Assembly: GCA_910577835.1 (NCBI GenBank)
Contig: CAJTOU010000036.1
Location: 1-29,211 of the forward strand
Source of the DNA: an uncultured Lachnospiraceae bacterium
GTDB lineage: Bacteria; Bacillota_A; Clostridia; Lachnospirales; Lachnospiraceae
Reading direction: 5' to 3'
Length of the DNA stretch: 29,211 nucleotides
Positions 16,539 to 24,758 of the stretch are shown here, in pieces; within the stretch, counting starts at the first letter, position 1; each line of letters starts with the position of its first letter. The position numbers and the translations under genes are program-made. The notes below the pieces were generated by a model that saw only the letters and a list, made by a program, of their open reading frames with translations, had not been told where the DNA came from and did no database searches.

Positions 16539-16591
16539 TGCAACATTGTACTATAAACTTACTTAATAAAAAAAGTTGGAGGAGAACTTAT

Positions 16592-18463
16592 ATGAAAAAA
16601 ATTTTTACCAGAAGCCTTTGTATCTGCATGGTGATAGCTTTAGTAATTAATATAGCGGCAGTAGCATTTGTTCAAATGCTGGTTTCACAGCAGAATAATA
16701 TGGCTTCCAGTGAGGAAAAGCTCAATTATGTAAAAGAAGTGCTGGCAAAAAATAATGAAAACATTTTACAACTGACAGAAACACTTGGCGAAAATAATCT
16801 GTCAAAAACCAGAGCTTTTGCAGATTTACTTGCAGTAGATGCAAGTATTTTGGAAGATGCAGAAAAAATGAACAATATTAAAGAACGGCTTATGGTAAAT
16901 GAACTGCATGTAATAGATGAAAAAGGAATTATTACACACAGTACAATAGATGCCTATATAGGATTTGATATGAACAGCGGTGAGCAGTCTGCCGCATTTA
17001 TGCCGATTGTGAAAGACCCAACCCTTGAAATCGTTCAGGAACCAGAGGTAAATGTAGCGGAAGGAATTGTCATGCAGTATATTGGTGTGGCGAGAAAAGA
17101 CGATCTAGGACTGGTACAGGTAGGCATACGTCCGGAGGTATTGGAAAACATGCTTGCCGGAACACAGGTAGATGTGGTTTTAAATGGAATTGAATTTGGG
17201 GAAAGCGGATATATTTATGCAGTGGATGCTGTCACCGGAAATATTTTAGCTCATCCGGATGCGGCATTAATCGGAACATCTGCCCAGAAAGCTGGTATTT
17301 TGCAGGAAGAAGGAGAAGGGTCCGTTAGTTTGGACGGAATAAAAGGAAAATATGTTTCAAGGAAATACAATGACATGTACATAGGCACATTTATGCCAAT
17401 AAAAGAGTACTATCAAAATCAGATTAGCCAGACCTTGGTAATGGCATTAAGCATATTTATTATATTTACTGTGCTTTTATATTTTATTAACCGGTTGCTG
17501 GATAAAAAGATTGTATTTGGAATACAGAATATTACAGAATCCGTAAAGAAAATATCAGAGGGTGATTTTACAATTATTGTAAAGGAACAGAGCACACCTG
17601 AATTTTCCATGCTGAGCAGCAGTGTGAATAAAATGGTAGAATCGATTTGCCAGAATATTAAGGAAAACGAAGAGCTGATTGTGCGTCAGAAGGAAGATAT
17701 GAGCAATAATCTAAAGCTGATTGAAAATATCAAGCTGGTCTGTTCAAATCTGGAAGGAGTTTCACAGGAAACATTATCTACGGCAGATGCGATTCATAAT
17801 GGTACAAATGAGCAGGCGCAGGCTGTGAAGGACTTAGAACAGGTAATGGGTGATTTGTCACGGGAGTTAAGCGCCAGCGCCAAGGTTTCAAATAATGCGG
17901 CAGCAGCAGCTATGGCAGCAGCTCAGAAGATTGAAATAACAGGTGCACAGATGCAGACATTGGAAAGTGCGATTGAAAATATCAGTAATATGTCTGTGGA
18001 GATTGGAAAAATTATCGGAGAAATCAATTCAATTGCTCAGCAGACAAATATGCTTTCTCTGAATGCATCGATTGAAGCGGCAAGAGTCGGTGAGGCCGGA
18101 AAGGGATTTGCGGTAGTTGCGGCGCAGGTAGGTGAACTTGCGGCAAGAAGCGCTCAGGCGGCAAGACAGACAAGCGAACTGATTACTAATTCTATCCATG
18201 CTGTGGAGCAGGGTATGCTGATTACAGAAAAGACAGCAAAAGAATTTGCTTCTGTTGTGACAGAGATTGAGGAGGCCAGCCACAGTGTAAAAGAAATTAC
18301 CAGCATGGTAAAGCAAAATGTAGATACTGTTTCACACGCAGTAGAGAAATTGGATGTGATTTCAGATGTCGTAGAGAAAAATGTCGAGATATCCAATAAC
18401 AGTAAGGCTGTTTCTGAACGTATGGCTGATGAATCCGGAAAGCTTTTGGAATTAGTAGAATAA
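16592..18463 (+). CDS. Methyl-accepting chemotaxis protein with Cache sensor domain
   Basis: A 623-aa chemoreceptor. The first membrane helix spans about 8-29. The extracellular single-Cache-like sensor (about 35-278) includes ELHVIDEKGIITHST and GYIYAVDAVTGNILAHPD. The second membrane helix is at about 281-302, followed by HAMP (about 303-357) and the signalling hairpin, whose tip reads IAQQTNMLSLNASIEAARVGEAGKG (about 479-503). The start at 16592 follows GGAGGAG. An in-frame ATG 18 codons earlier overlaps the -10 box. No che or flagellar gene is in the window. The ligand is unknown. Confidence 0.92.
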   Translation: MKKIFTRSLCICMVIALVINIAAVAFVQMLVSQQNNMASSEEKLNYVKEVLAKNNENILQLTETLGENNLSKTRAFADLLAVDASILEDAEKMNNIKERLMVNELHVIDEKGIITHSTIDAYIGFDMNSGEQSAAFMPIVKDPTLEIVQEPEVNVAEGIVMQYIGVARKDDLGLVQVGIRPEVLENMLAGTQVDVVLNGIEFGESGYIYAVDAVTGNILAHPDAALIGTSAQKAGILQEEGEGSVSLDGIKGKYVSRKYNDMYIGTFMPIKEYYQNQISQTLVMALSIFIIFTVLLYFINRLLDKKIVFGIQNITESVKKISEGDFTIIVKEQSTPEFSMLSSSVNKMVESICQNIKENEELIVRQKEDMSNNLKLIENIKLVCSNLEGVSQETLSTADAIHNGTNEQAQAVKDLEQVMGDLSRELSASAKVSNNAAAAAMAAAQKIEITGAQMQTLESAIENISNMSVEIGKIIGEINSIAQQTNMLSLNASIEAARVGEAGKGFAVVAAQVGELAARSAQAARQTSELITNSIHAVEQGMLITEKTAKEFASVVTEIEEASHSVKEITSMVKQNVDTVSHAVEKLDVISDVVEKNVEISNNSKAVSERMADESGKLLELVE

Positions 18464-18517
18464 TAAGCAGCTTTGTTACAGATTACAACTGAAATTAATA
18501 GAATAGCAGGAAGTTTT

Positions 18518-18564
18518 ATTACAGTTCACGGCTTTGCATTAAAGTAAAAGTTGTGAACTGTAAT
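18518..18564. repeat. 12-bp perfect inverted repeat after the chemoreceptor gene
   Basis: ATTACAGTTCAC (18518-18529) and GTGAACTGTAAT (18553-18564) have 23 bases between them. No T tract follows. It lies about 55 bases after the chemoreceptor stop and could be a weak terminator or an element boundary before the accessory region. Confidence 0.5.
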
Positions 18565-18667
18565 CGTTTAGTAATCAATATTATTAGCTTTTTACCGGTT
18601 ATATAACAGATGTTGGATATACAATATATAGTTAAAAAATTATAAATCAAAAAGAAGGTGTATAAGA

Positions 18668-19201
18668 ATGCTTGATAAAAACAGATTGTATTCTATTCCA
18701 TTATTACGGCAAAATGGGTGGCAGCCGACAAATAGAACAGATTTGAAACAAAAATATGCAGAACTTGAAAGAATGTATCAAAAAAGAATGTATCAAAAAA
18801 ATCAGAATATCTGTTATGTTCCACAGGTGACTTTAAAGGAAATATTTCCTGCTGCAAGACAGGTCATAGAAAGTTTTGAAGGAATATGTATTAAAAATTT
18901 TCATTTTGAACTTGGAATGGGAAGAGATTCTAATATTATTGAATTTGGTTTTTTTGAATATGACAGGTCAAATGTTTATGATTTGCAGATGTTAAGTAAC
19001 CAGATACAAGAACGTCTACTGTTTATTGGGATTGGTTATGATATTATTGGTGACTGGCTTATTGCTGAAAGTGAAAGAATCTATTTTTTTAATAAAATGT
19101 CTGACAGACTGCATTTAATATCAAAAAATATTTATGAATTTTTTGAACGGGATATTTACAGAGTGCAGGATATAAATGGCATAAATATTTTTGATAATTA
19201 A
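18668..19201 (+). CDS. SUKH-3-like immunity protein
   Basis: A 177-aa cytoplasmic protein. The pattern LLRQNGWQPTNRTDL near the N-terminus, FPAARQVIESFEGICIKN, a central FGFFEYDR and the late GDWLIAESERIYFF stretch fit the SUKH-3 immunity family from polymorphic toxin loci. A short internal duplication (MYQKR then MYQKN) interrupts the N-terminal part. The AGAAGGTG ribosome binding site is good. No toxin gene is adjacent, so it would be an orphan immunity gene. The family call is by pattern recognition, not alignment. Confidence 0.65.
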   Translation: MLDKNRLYSIPLLRQNGWQPTNRTDLKQKYAELERMYQKRMYQKNQNICYVPQVTLKEIFPAARQVIESFEGICIKNFHFELGMGRDSNIIEFGFFEYDRSNVYDLQMLSNQIQERLLFIGIGYDIIGDWLIAESERIYFFNKMSDRLHLISKNIYEFFERDIYRVQDINGINIFDN

Positions 19202-19235
19202 AAAATGAATTGATAAAATAATTGTTATTTATAAC

Positions 19236-19264
19236 TTGCGCTTTCTTTTATTTTATGTTATTCT
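19236..19264 (+). promoter_or_regulatory. Candidate promoter for the YwqG-like gene
   Basis: TTGCGC (19236-19241) and TATTCT (19259-19264) with a 17-bp spacer lie in the 226-base gap before the YwqG-like gene. Both boxes match the consensus at four to five of six positions. Tentative. Confidence 0.3.
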
Positions 19265-19427
19265 TTCTACAAATAGAACAGAGTATCGATAACTTATCAG
19301 TTTGTGAGAACTTTTCAGCACTTTGTTTATAAATAGTTGTTTTGCAGGAGTTGCATTATCGAAAATACAGAGTAATTTTCTGTAAAATAAAAAATCAGTA
19401 TTTCCGGACAGATTAGGAGGAAAAAGA

Positions 19428-20288
19428 ATGGAAGAGATGGAAGAAATATATACAAAAGAGCAGTTAGATACAATATTGAAAAAGCTGGAGGAGCAGACAA
19501 AAAAAGAAGCATTTCGGATTGTAATAAACAAAAAAAGAAAACCTGAATTATATGACAGCAAGTTTGGCGGAGTTCCTTATTGGGATAAGAAGCTGGAGTA
19601 TCCAACAGATTCCAATGGAAATAAAATGATTTTACTGGCTCAAATAAACCTGAATGAATTAGAATCTGATGAACTGCCGCAGACAGGCATGCTTCAGTTT
19701 TTTATTGCAAATGATGAGATGTATGGATGTGATTTTGACGAGCCAGATAAACAGAACGGATTTCGTGTTATCTATCATGAAACGATAGATAAAAATATTA
19801 CCAGAGAAGATGTGCTGGAATTTGGTATTCCATCCAATGAAGACATGGAAGAGGATAGTTATGGAAGTCCGGTAGATGGCGAGTTTGCTGTTGATATTAA
19901 AAAAACGAAAATATCTATAAGCACTGAGGATTATCAGTTTAGTAAATTGTTTTCTAAAATTGCAAAAGAACTGAACTTTTCTGTGGAAGATGAATATGAT
20001 ATGTATGATATTCTGGATGAAGATTTATATGAGGAATTGTCAGAAAAGAATTCAGGACACTGGCTGTTTGGATATCCATATTTTACTCAGGGAGACCCAA
20101 GAGAATTTGGAGAAAAACTTCAATATTATGATACACTGCTGTTTCAGATGGATTCAGAATGGGTGGAGGAAGCATCCGATTATGAAATTCTCTGGGGTGA
20201 TGTAGGAGTAGCAAATTTTTTTATTAATAAAGAAGACTTGAAAAAGAAGGATTTCAGCAGGGTAATGTATACATGGGACTGCTGTTAA
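19428..20288 (+). CDS. YwqG-family (DUF1963) protein
   Basis: A 286-aa cytoplasmic protein. Family hallmarks are SKFGGVPYWDKKLEYPTD (about 43-60), ILLAQINLNEL, GMLQFFIANDEMYG, the late HWLFGYPYFTQGDPRE and the closing WGDVGVANFFINKEDL. In Bacillus subtilis YwqG sits in the ywq toxin-immunity cluster, and DUF1963 proteins recur as immunity-type genes. The TAGGAGG ribosome binding site is strong. It ends 38 bases before the next gene, with which it probably forms an operon. Confidence 0.82.
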   Translation: MEEMEEIYTKEQLDTILKKLEEQTKKEAFRIVINKKRKPELYDSKFGGVPYWDKKLEYPTDSNGNKMILLAQINLNELESDELPQTGMLQFFIANDEMYGCDFDEPDKQNGFRVIYHETIDKNITREDVLEFGIPSNEDMEEDSYGSPVDGEFAVDIKKTKISISTEDYQFSKLFSKIAKELNFSVEDEYDMYDILDEDLYEELSEKNSGHWLFGYPYFTQGDPREFGEKLQYYDTLLFQMDSEWVEEASDYEILWGDVGVANFFINKEDLKKKDFSRVMYTWDCC

Positions 20289-20326
20289 GCAGTTTTATAC
20301 TTGCAATAATAAGGAGATGGGCAGAT

Positions 20327-20755
20327 ATGTCATATATTGATTTGTTTTTATCCGAAGGCTTTGATTTTCCGGAAAAGGACCAGAAGATTTTAAACCAGTG
20401 GTATGAAGAGGAAAAGGAGAATCATGCATGGGGGATTCCAAAGCTTTTGCCTTTTGACGAAGCTATGGGGTATAAAGATTATTGTTCACAGATGTTTGAC
20501 GGTTTTCTAGGAGGAAAAGCAGTGATTCTCTGGGAAGCTGAAGGTATGTCGGCAATTGGAGGATATTATTATATTGGTCTTTTAAAGGGGACAATCTTTC
20601 TTTATGAACATGATGAAGAAATGCCATTTGCGCCGAGCTTTCTTTCACTTGAGCAGTTTTATAATTATTATCGGCGTGTTCTTCGAGATTATACAGAGGA
20701 TTCCAACGAAAGTGATTATGAAGATAAGTTCTGGCGTGATATAGATTTTAACTAG
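20327..20755 (+). CDS. SMI1/KNR4 (SUKH)-like putative immunity protein
   Basis: A 142-aa acidic cytoplasmic protein. Features consistent with the SUKH fold are a central GGYYYIGLLKGTIFLYEHDEE strand pair and a C-terminal FLSLEQFYNYYRRVLRDY helix. The start at 20327 has AAGGAG nine bases upstream. An in-frame ATG 18 codons earlier overlaps the preceding gene. The IS605-type element is inserted exactly after the last sense codon. The present TAG belongs to the element end, while the reconstructed empty site gives TAA at the same place, so the protein is intact. Family call is tentative. Confidence 0.55.
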   Translation: MSYIDLFLSEGFDFPEKDQKILNQWYEEEKENHAWGIPKLLPFDEAMGYKDYCSQMFDGFLGGKAVILWEAEGMSAIGGYYYIGLLKGTIFLYEHDEEMPFAPSFLSLEQFYNYYRRVLRDYTEDSNESDYEDKFWRDIDFN

Positions 20756-20757
20756 AC

Positions 20758-20803
20758 GTGCCGAGAAGTCTCCCATCTCTAAGGTGGTGGGATGAATCGG
20801 CAC
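20758..20803 (+). repeat. IS605-type left-end imperfect hairpin
   Basis: GTGCCGA (20758-20764) pairs with TCGGCAC (20797-20803), and inside it CCCATC (20772-20777) pairs with GGTGGG (20786-20791) across an asymmetric internal loop. This is the subterminal hairpin shape recognised by TnpA of this family. The hairpin at 29138-29182 has the same architecture. Confidence 0.75.
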
Positions 20804-20887
20804 AAACTACAGGTTGCCAGAACCTGAATTTTATGGTATTTTATAGAACAAAACATATATTCACTTATAAAAACAGGAAGGAAAACT

Positions 20888-22012
20888 ATGGCAAATAAAG
20901 CAATCAAATGCAGGCTGTACCCTACATCTGAACAGGCAGTCTTTTTTGTAAAAACTTTTGGATGCTGCAGGAAAGTCTATAACCTTATGCTTTCTGACAA
21001 AATTCAGTCTTATAAAGATACAAAATCCTTTGGGAAGCAGACACCAGCCATGTATAAGCAAACATACCCTTACTTAAAAGAAGTGGACAGCCTCGCCCTT
21101 GCAAACGTACAGTTAAATCTGCAACAGGCGTTAAAAAACAGGTTTTCAGGGAAAACCCATTCTGGGTTCCCAAAGTATAAATCTGCAAAACACAGCAGGA
21201 AATCTTATACTACAAATAACCAGAATGGGACAATTGCCATTACAGGCAATATGATAAAACTTCCCAAAATAGGGATGGTAAAAGCAAAAATCCACAGGCA
21301 GCTAGAGGAAGGCTCCCGAATAAAGTGCGCCACCATATCACAGGACAGCGATGGAAAATTTTATGTGTCTGTATTATTTGAGTATGACATAGAAATAACC
21401 CCAGTATCGAAAACTACCGAAAATGCGATAGGGCTGGATTATAAATCAGATGGTCTGTATATGGACAGTAATGGACGCAGAGCGGATATGCACAAATATT
21501 ACCGTGAAAGCCATGAAAAACTGGCAAAAGCCCAAAGGAAGCTGGCACGCAGGAAGGGCTCAAAAAAAGGGGAAGAGCAGTCAAATAATTATAAAAAGCA
21601 GAAGAAAAGAGTGGCAAAAATTTATAAACATATTTCAAACCAGAGGCTGGATGAACTGCATAAAAAATCGACTGGGACAGCCAACCAGTACGATGTGGTA
21701 TGTGTGGAAAGTCTGAATATGAAAGCGATGTCTAATAAAGGGTTTGGGAATGGGAAAGCCACCCTTGATAATGGGTATGGGTTATTTTTGCGGATGCTTG
21801 GGTACAAACTGTCAGAAAGAGGCAAATACCTTATAAAAGTGGATAAATTCTACCCTTCGTCACAGCTTTGCAGTTGCTGTGGGAGAAAACAAAAGTTAAA
21901 ATTGACAGACAGGGTATATAAATGCAGGTGTGGTATTGTAATGGACAGGGATTATAACGCAGCAGTGAATATTCGGAACGAAGGGCTGAGGCTGCTTAGG
22001 GAATCAGTCTGA
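20888..22012 (+). CDS. tnpB: TnpB, RNA-guided nuclease of IS200/IS605 family
   Basis: A 374-aa protein of full family length. The split RuvC site is intact: Asp184 in IGLDYKSDG, Glu274 in VVCVESLNM and Asp355 in MDRDYNAAVNI. The zinc ribbon CSCCGRKQ...YKCRCG lies between the second and third motifs. The N-terminus (KAIKCRLYPTSEQAVFF) is the usual OrfB_IS605 start. TnpB uses an RNA from the element right end to cut DNA matching the flanking guide, which helps element retention. The AGGAAGG ribosome binding site is good. With all catalytic residues present it is probably active. Confidence 0.93.
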   Translation: MANKAIKCRLYPTSEQAVFFVKTFGCCRKVYNLMLSDKIQSYKDTKSFGKQTPAMYKQTYPYLKEVDSLALANVQLNLQQALKNRFSGKTHSGFPKYKSAKHSRKSYTTNNQNGTIAITGNMIKLPKIGMVKAKIHRQLEEGSRIKCATISQDSDGKFYVSVLFEYDIEITPVSKTTENAIGLDYKSDGLYMDSNGRRADMHKYYRESHEKLAKAQRKLARRKGSKKGEEQSNNYKKQKKRVAKIYKHISNQRLDELHKKSTGTANQYDVVCVESLNMKAMSNKGFGNGKATLDNGYGLFLRMLGYKLSERGKYLIKVDKFYPSSQLCSCCGRKQKLKLTDRVYKCRCGIVMDRDYNAAVNIRNEGLRLLRESV

Positions 22013-22193
22013 ATCATACAGCAGGGGCCTGCGTCTGGTGCCTGATAAATACAGAGTGGTAGGCGGGGAATCAGCCAAACCAAACGCTTGTGGACATTGT
22101 GTAAGACTTATTGGTACAAAAAGGTATTGGTAAGCAGTAGTGGTTGAAGCAAGAAGCTCCCACTTCAAAGCGAAGCTAAGTGGGGTAGTTCAC
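22013..22193 (+). ncRNA. Probable omega-RNA (reRNA) scaffold and right end
   Basis: The 181 bases between the tnpB stop and the element end are GC-richer than the surroundings and non-coding. They end with a hairpin, CCCACTT (22159-22165) with AAGTGGG (22178-22184). In TnpB systems the guide RNA scaffold covers this region and usually starts inside tnpB, with the guide being the first bases after the right end. The 5' end cannot be set from sequence. Confidence 0.55.
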
Positions 22194-22206
22194 TAATAAC
22201 AAATCT

Positions 22207-22566
22207 TTGACAAAAAGTGAAACACAACATTTTTATCTTTCAGCTCTTGAGCTTTTAAAAGCATGGAAAACGCAGGATTTACCGGAAGAACAGTATGAAA
22301 CTGTGGGCTTTTGTGTTGTAGCAGTTCTCCCAGATTGTTATGCAGATGCTTTGATTCCATATTTAAAACCAGTAAAAGAAGATACATATGTTTTGGAAGC
22401 TATCTGTAATAAGCTGGTGGCTGCCCGCTGCATAAATGCCATTGACGCTATGCAAATACTTTGGGAGAAGGAGCAGAAGGGCTTTTGTATTGGCGGCTGG
22501 ACTACCCCACAGGTAGCAGGAAACGCTTTGAAAAAGTTATTGGAAATAAAAGAGGAAATGGTGTAA
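22207..22566 (+). CDS. Unassigned 119-aa protein (possible immunity-type gene)
   Basis: A mostly helical cytoplasmic protein, possibly HEAT-like, with two cysteine-bearing helices (FCVVAVLPDCYADAL and ICNKLVAARCINAID). I recognise no family. The only plausible start is the TTG at 22207, and no Shine-Dalgarno sequence precedes it. In the reconstructed pre-insertion locus it started 12 bases after the SMI1-like stop, so it was probably translated by coupling. The IS605-type element now separates the two genes, and expression may be lost or may depend on readthrough from the element. Confidence 0.55.
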   Translation: MTKSETQHFYLSALELLKAWKTQDLPEEQYETVGFCVVAVLPDCYADALIPYLKPVKEDTYVLEAICNKLVAARCINAIDAMQILWEKEQKGFCIGGWTTPQVAGNALKKLLEIKEEMV

Positions 22567-22686
22567 AATGTATATTTTGCTAATCAATTTTAGTGAGGAA
22601 AGAAATTAAATTTTCTAAATAAATAGTGAAAAAATATATTTGATAAGAAAATGGCAAGGTCATTATTTCAAAATCAGATATTTCTA

Positions 22687-22732
22687 CATATATGAATAGT
22701 ATTGTTACAAAGGATAATACTATTCATATATG
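22687..22732. repeat. Perfect 17-bp inverted repeat
   Basis: CATATATGAATAGTATT (22687-22703) and its exact complement (22716-22732) enclose a 12-base loop. It lies between the 3' ends of two convergent genes, so a bidirectional terminator is the simplest reading, but no T tract follows on either strand. The surrounding 240 bases hold no gene. Confidence 0.7.
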
Positions 22733-22806
22733 AAAAATTGAAACAGTTAAGACAAGAGAGGTATCTTAATGCAGGATAGCAGACTGTCATACATATCAAT
22801 TTAGTT

Positions 22807-23445
22807 TTATTTTGCTGCTGTAAATTTTATAGCTTTGCCCCAGAAATCGGGAGTAAAGTTTATTTCAATATGATTCCAGTTGGCAGGAACTTCATAACCT
22901 ATTATGCCATTCATCTTTTTTCCTGCTGCAATGTTTCCGTCTAAGCTGGTTTTATCTGTACCAATAAGAGCACTGACAGATTGATTAATGGAATAGTCAT
23001 CGCAGTATGCTTCAAATGAAATTATAGAGCTTACAGCAATATCATTGTTAGAATTATTTTCAATGGAAAATTCGCATAATAAGAAAATTTTTCCATCAGA
23101 GGGTTTGTTAAACTGTGAACCTGCTGATTCTGTTACTGAAACTAAAGTAGCCCTTATATTTTTTAACTCTGCAGTTTCACCTATATGAAAAGAATCAGGT
23201 ATATTTTCAGAGCCAGTATTGTCAGCTTTGTTTGTATTATTTTCTGAATTTACTTTTTTGGGTTTATTATTCTCAGAAGAGCTGCTAACAGCAGCACCAA
23301 TAATAGTAATAACAATAATTGCTATTATTATAGTAAGTCCTTTTCCACCTTGTTTTTTTCTGCAATTTGGGCATACCTTAGCATCGGAAGGAATTTCCGT
23401 TTTGCAGTGTTTGCATAGTTTTGTGGTAACATTTTCTTTTGCCAT
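22807..23445 (-). CDS. Zinc-ribbon, membrane-anchored DUF4352-like protein
   Basis: A 212-aa protein. The N-terminal zinc ribbon has Cys 11, 14, 25 and 28. One membrane segment (about 36-54) follows, then a Ser/Asn/Lys-rich linker (about 55-82) and an extracellular immunoglobulin-like domain (about 83-210) of DUF4352/DUF5067 type. The pattern there is GETAELKNIRATLVSV, then FLLCEFSIENNSN, and near the end GIIGYEVPANW. The ligand is unknown. The AAAGGAAA ribosome binding site is good. Its promoter contains an 8-bp homopolymer, which suggests on/off or graded switching of this surface protein. Confidence 0.82.
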   Translation of the reverse strand: MAKENVTTKLCKHCKTEIPSDAKVCPNCRKKQGGKGLTIIIAIIVITIIGAAVSSSSENNKPKKVNSENNTNKADNTGSENIPDSFHIGETAELKNIRATLVSVTESAGSQFNKPSDGKIFLLCEFSIENNSNNDIAVSSIISFEAYCDDYSINQSVSALIGTDKTSLDGNIAAGKKMNGIIGYEVPANWNHIEINFTPDFWGKAIKFTAAK

Positions 23446-23495
23446 AATAAATTTCCTTTCTAAAATTATCTTTGGATATATTTTTTATTTAAGGC

Positions 23496-23524
23496 AGTAT
23501 ATCATAGGGGGGGGAAAAAGTCAA
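23496..23524 (-). promoter_or_regulatory. Promoter with 8-bp homopolymer in the spacer (phase-variable candidate)
   Basis: On the minus strand TTGACT (23524-23519) and TATACT (23501-23496) are separated by exactly 17 bp, and eight of those are one C run (G8 at 23507-23514 on the plus strand). Slippage of one or two bases would change the spacer to 15-19 bp and so the promoter strength. It lies 50 bases upstream of the DUF4352-like gene. Confidence 0.65.
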
Positions 23525-23665
23525 TAGAATTAAGCAAAATTTTTGTCCAGCGCCAACAATTTTCATGTGAAATAAATTATTTTAAAACATAGATTGATAA
23601 AGCAAAGTATGTATATGCTAAAAATAAACAGAAGTGTTTTATAGAAGATAAAAAGGGGTGTTTTT

Positions 23666-24703
23666 ATGCTTAAAATTTCACTCGATATCATTGAAATAAT
23701 CCTGAAGGATTACGGAGTGTTTTCAAAACCCGTTTCCTTTATTGAACTTCAAAGATATAATTATGACAAAAATAATTTAACTTCAAAGCAGGTACGCTTG
23801 ATTATAAAAGTAAAATTAAATAACGGTTCATTTCTTGTTGTCAGATTTAAGAATGAACATGATGTTTCTCTGGACTTAATTGAAAAGCAAAGTCAGTTTG
23901 CAGCATTGTTAAAAGAAAATGGAATAAATACCCCTGTTTTGTATAAAAGTGCGCACGGATTTGCAAAATGGTATTCTATAAATGAATATCATGCAATTGT
24001 AACAGTTGAAGAATTTGTAAATGGTGAACTTCGTTATGTAGATACCGATATTGCAAAAAAAACAGGTATGCTGTTAGCCGAAATGCATAATATTTCTGAA
24101 GCATCTGATTTTCATGTAAAAAATAATGTGCTGTTTGACCCATTTACAGATAATGATTTATTTGCGTATACAGATTTTATATCTCATGTCAATCAATTAT
24201 CCGTTATAGACAGTTGTTTATGTCAAAATATTATTCAGAAATATAATGAGTATATCAAAATATTATCCTCTGTTCAAAAAGAACCTCGATATGCAGTTCA
24301 GGGAGATATCAGTGATTGTAATTTATATGAGACTGATAAAGATTGTATTGGAATTTTTGATTTTAATCGCTGCGGAGATAATAACCTGTATTGTGATGTC
24401 ATAATGCAGGCTGTATTTGAAGCGCGTCTTATGGATTATCCTGAAAGTTATAATGGAAAAAATGAGGTCTTAATACTTCCTGCTTTTCTGAAAGGTTATG
24501 AGATAAAGCGTCCATTTTCTGATTTGCATAAACAGGTATATCCTTATTTGTATGCAATTATAAATGCTTTCTGGAGTGGAGATATTAAATGGAACGAAAA
24601 CAGTCTAATAAAGCAGCTTGAAAAAGGAAATAACAAAGCAGTTCACAAATGGCTGAAAGAAATTTACAGAAAACTGCTTGTTCTTGAGCCAATACCGCTA
24701 TAA
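23666..24703 (+). CDS. APH-fold phosphotransferase-like protein
   Basis: A 345-aa protein with the aminoglycoside-phosphotransferase / choline-kinase fold. An N-lobe (about 1-110) has strands LIIKVKLNNGSFLVVRFK and the hinge-like AIVTVEEFVNGE. The C-lobe holds the Brenner-type loop VQGDISDCNLY (211-221) and the metal motif GIFDFNRCGDNN. In typical members the loop begins HGD. Here the histidine is Gln212, while Asp214 and Asn219 are kept. The substrate is unknown and resistance is not implied. The AAGGGGTG ribosome binding site is good. It is transcribed divergently from the DUF4352-like gene. Confidence 0.8.
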   Translation: MLKISLDIIEIILKDYGVFSKPVSFIELQRYNYDKNNLTSKQVRLIIKVKLNNGSFLVVRFKNEHDVSLDLIEKQSQFAALLKENGINTPVLYKSAHGFAKWYSINEYHAIVTVEEFVNGELRYVDTDIAKKTGMLLAEMHNISEASDFHVKNNVLFDPFTDNDLFAYTDFISHVNQLSVIDSCLCQNIIQKYNEYIKILSSVQKEPRYAVQGDISDCNLYETDKDCIGIFDFNRCGDNNLYCDVIMQAVFEARLMDYPESYNGKNEVLILPAFLKGYEIKRPFSDLHKQVYPYLYAIINAFWSGDIKWNENSLIKQLEKGNNKAVHKWLKEIYRKLLVLEPIPL

Positions 24704-24758
24704 ACAATAATAAAAATTTTGATTAAACTAACATTCCATACCAAAATCCCCATTTTAG

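Larger units (their letters stand above)
20756..22193 (+). mobile_element. IS200/IS605-type element carrying only tnpB
   Basis: The element has a left-end hairpin (20758-20803), tnpB (20888-22012) and a right-end structure ending near 22193 (GTAGTTCAC). No tnpA transposase is present, so mobility would need TnpA in trans. There is no target duplication, as expected for this class. Boundaries are ambiguous by two to three bases because TA follows both AAC on the left and CAC on the right. The left flank TTTAAC would be the target-adjacent motif and the right flank from about 22194 the guide target. Confidence 0.8.

Noticed and set aside
23219..23527. Plus-strand hydrophobic frame of 102 codons over the DUF4352 gene start
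   Set aside because: It is antisense to the zinc ribbon, membrane segment and promoter of a well-supported gene, and hydrophobicity arises from the antisense of AT-rich codons.
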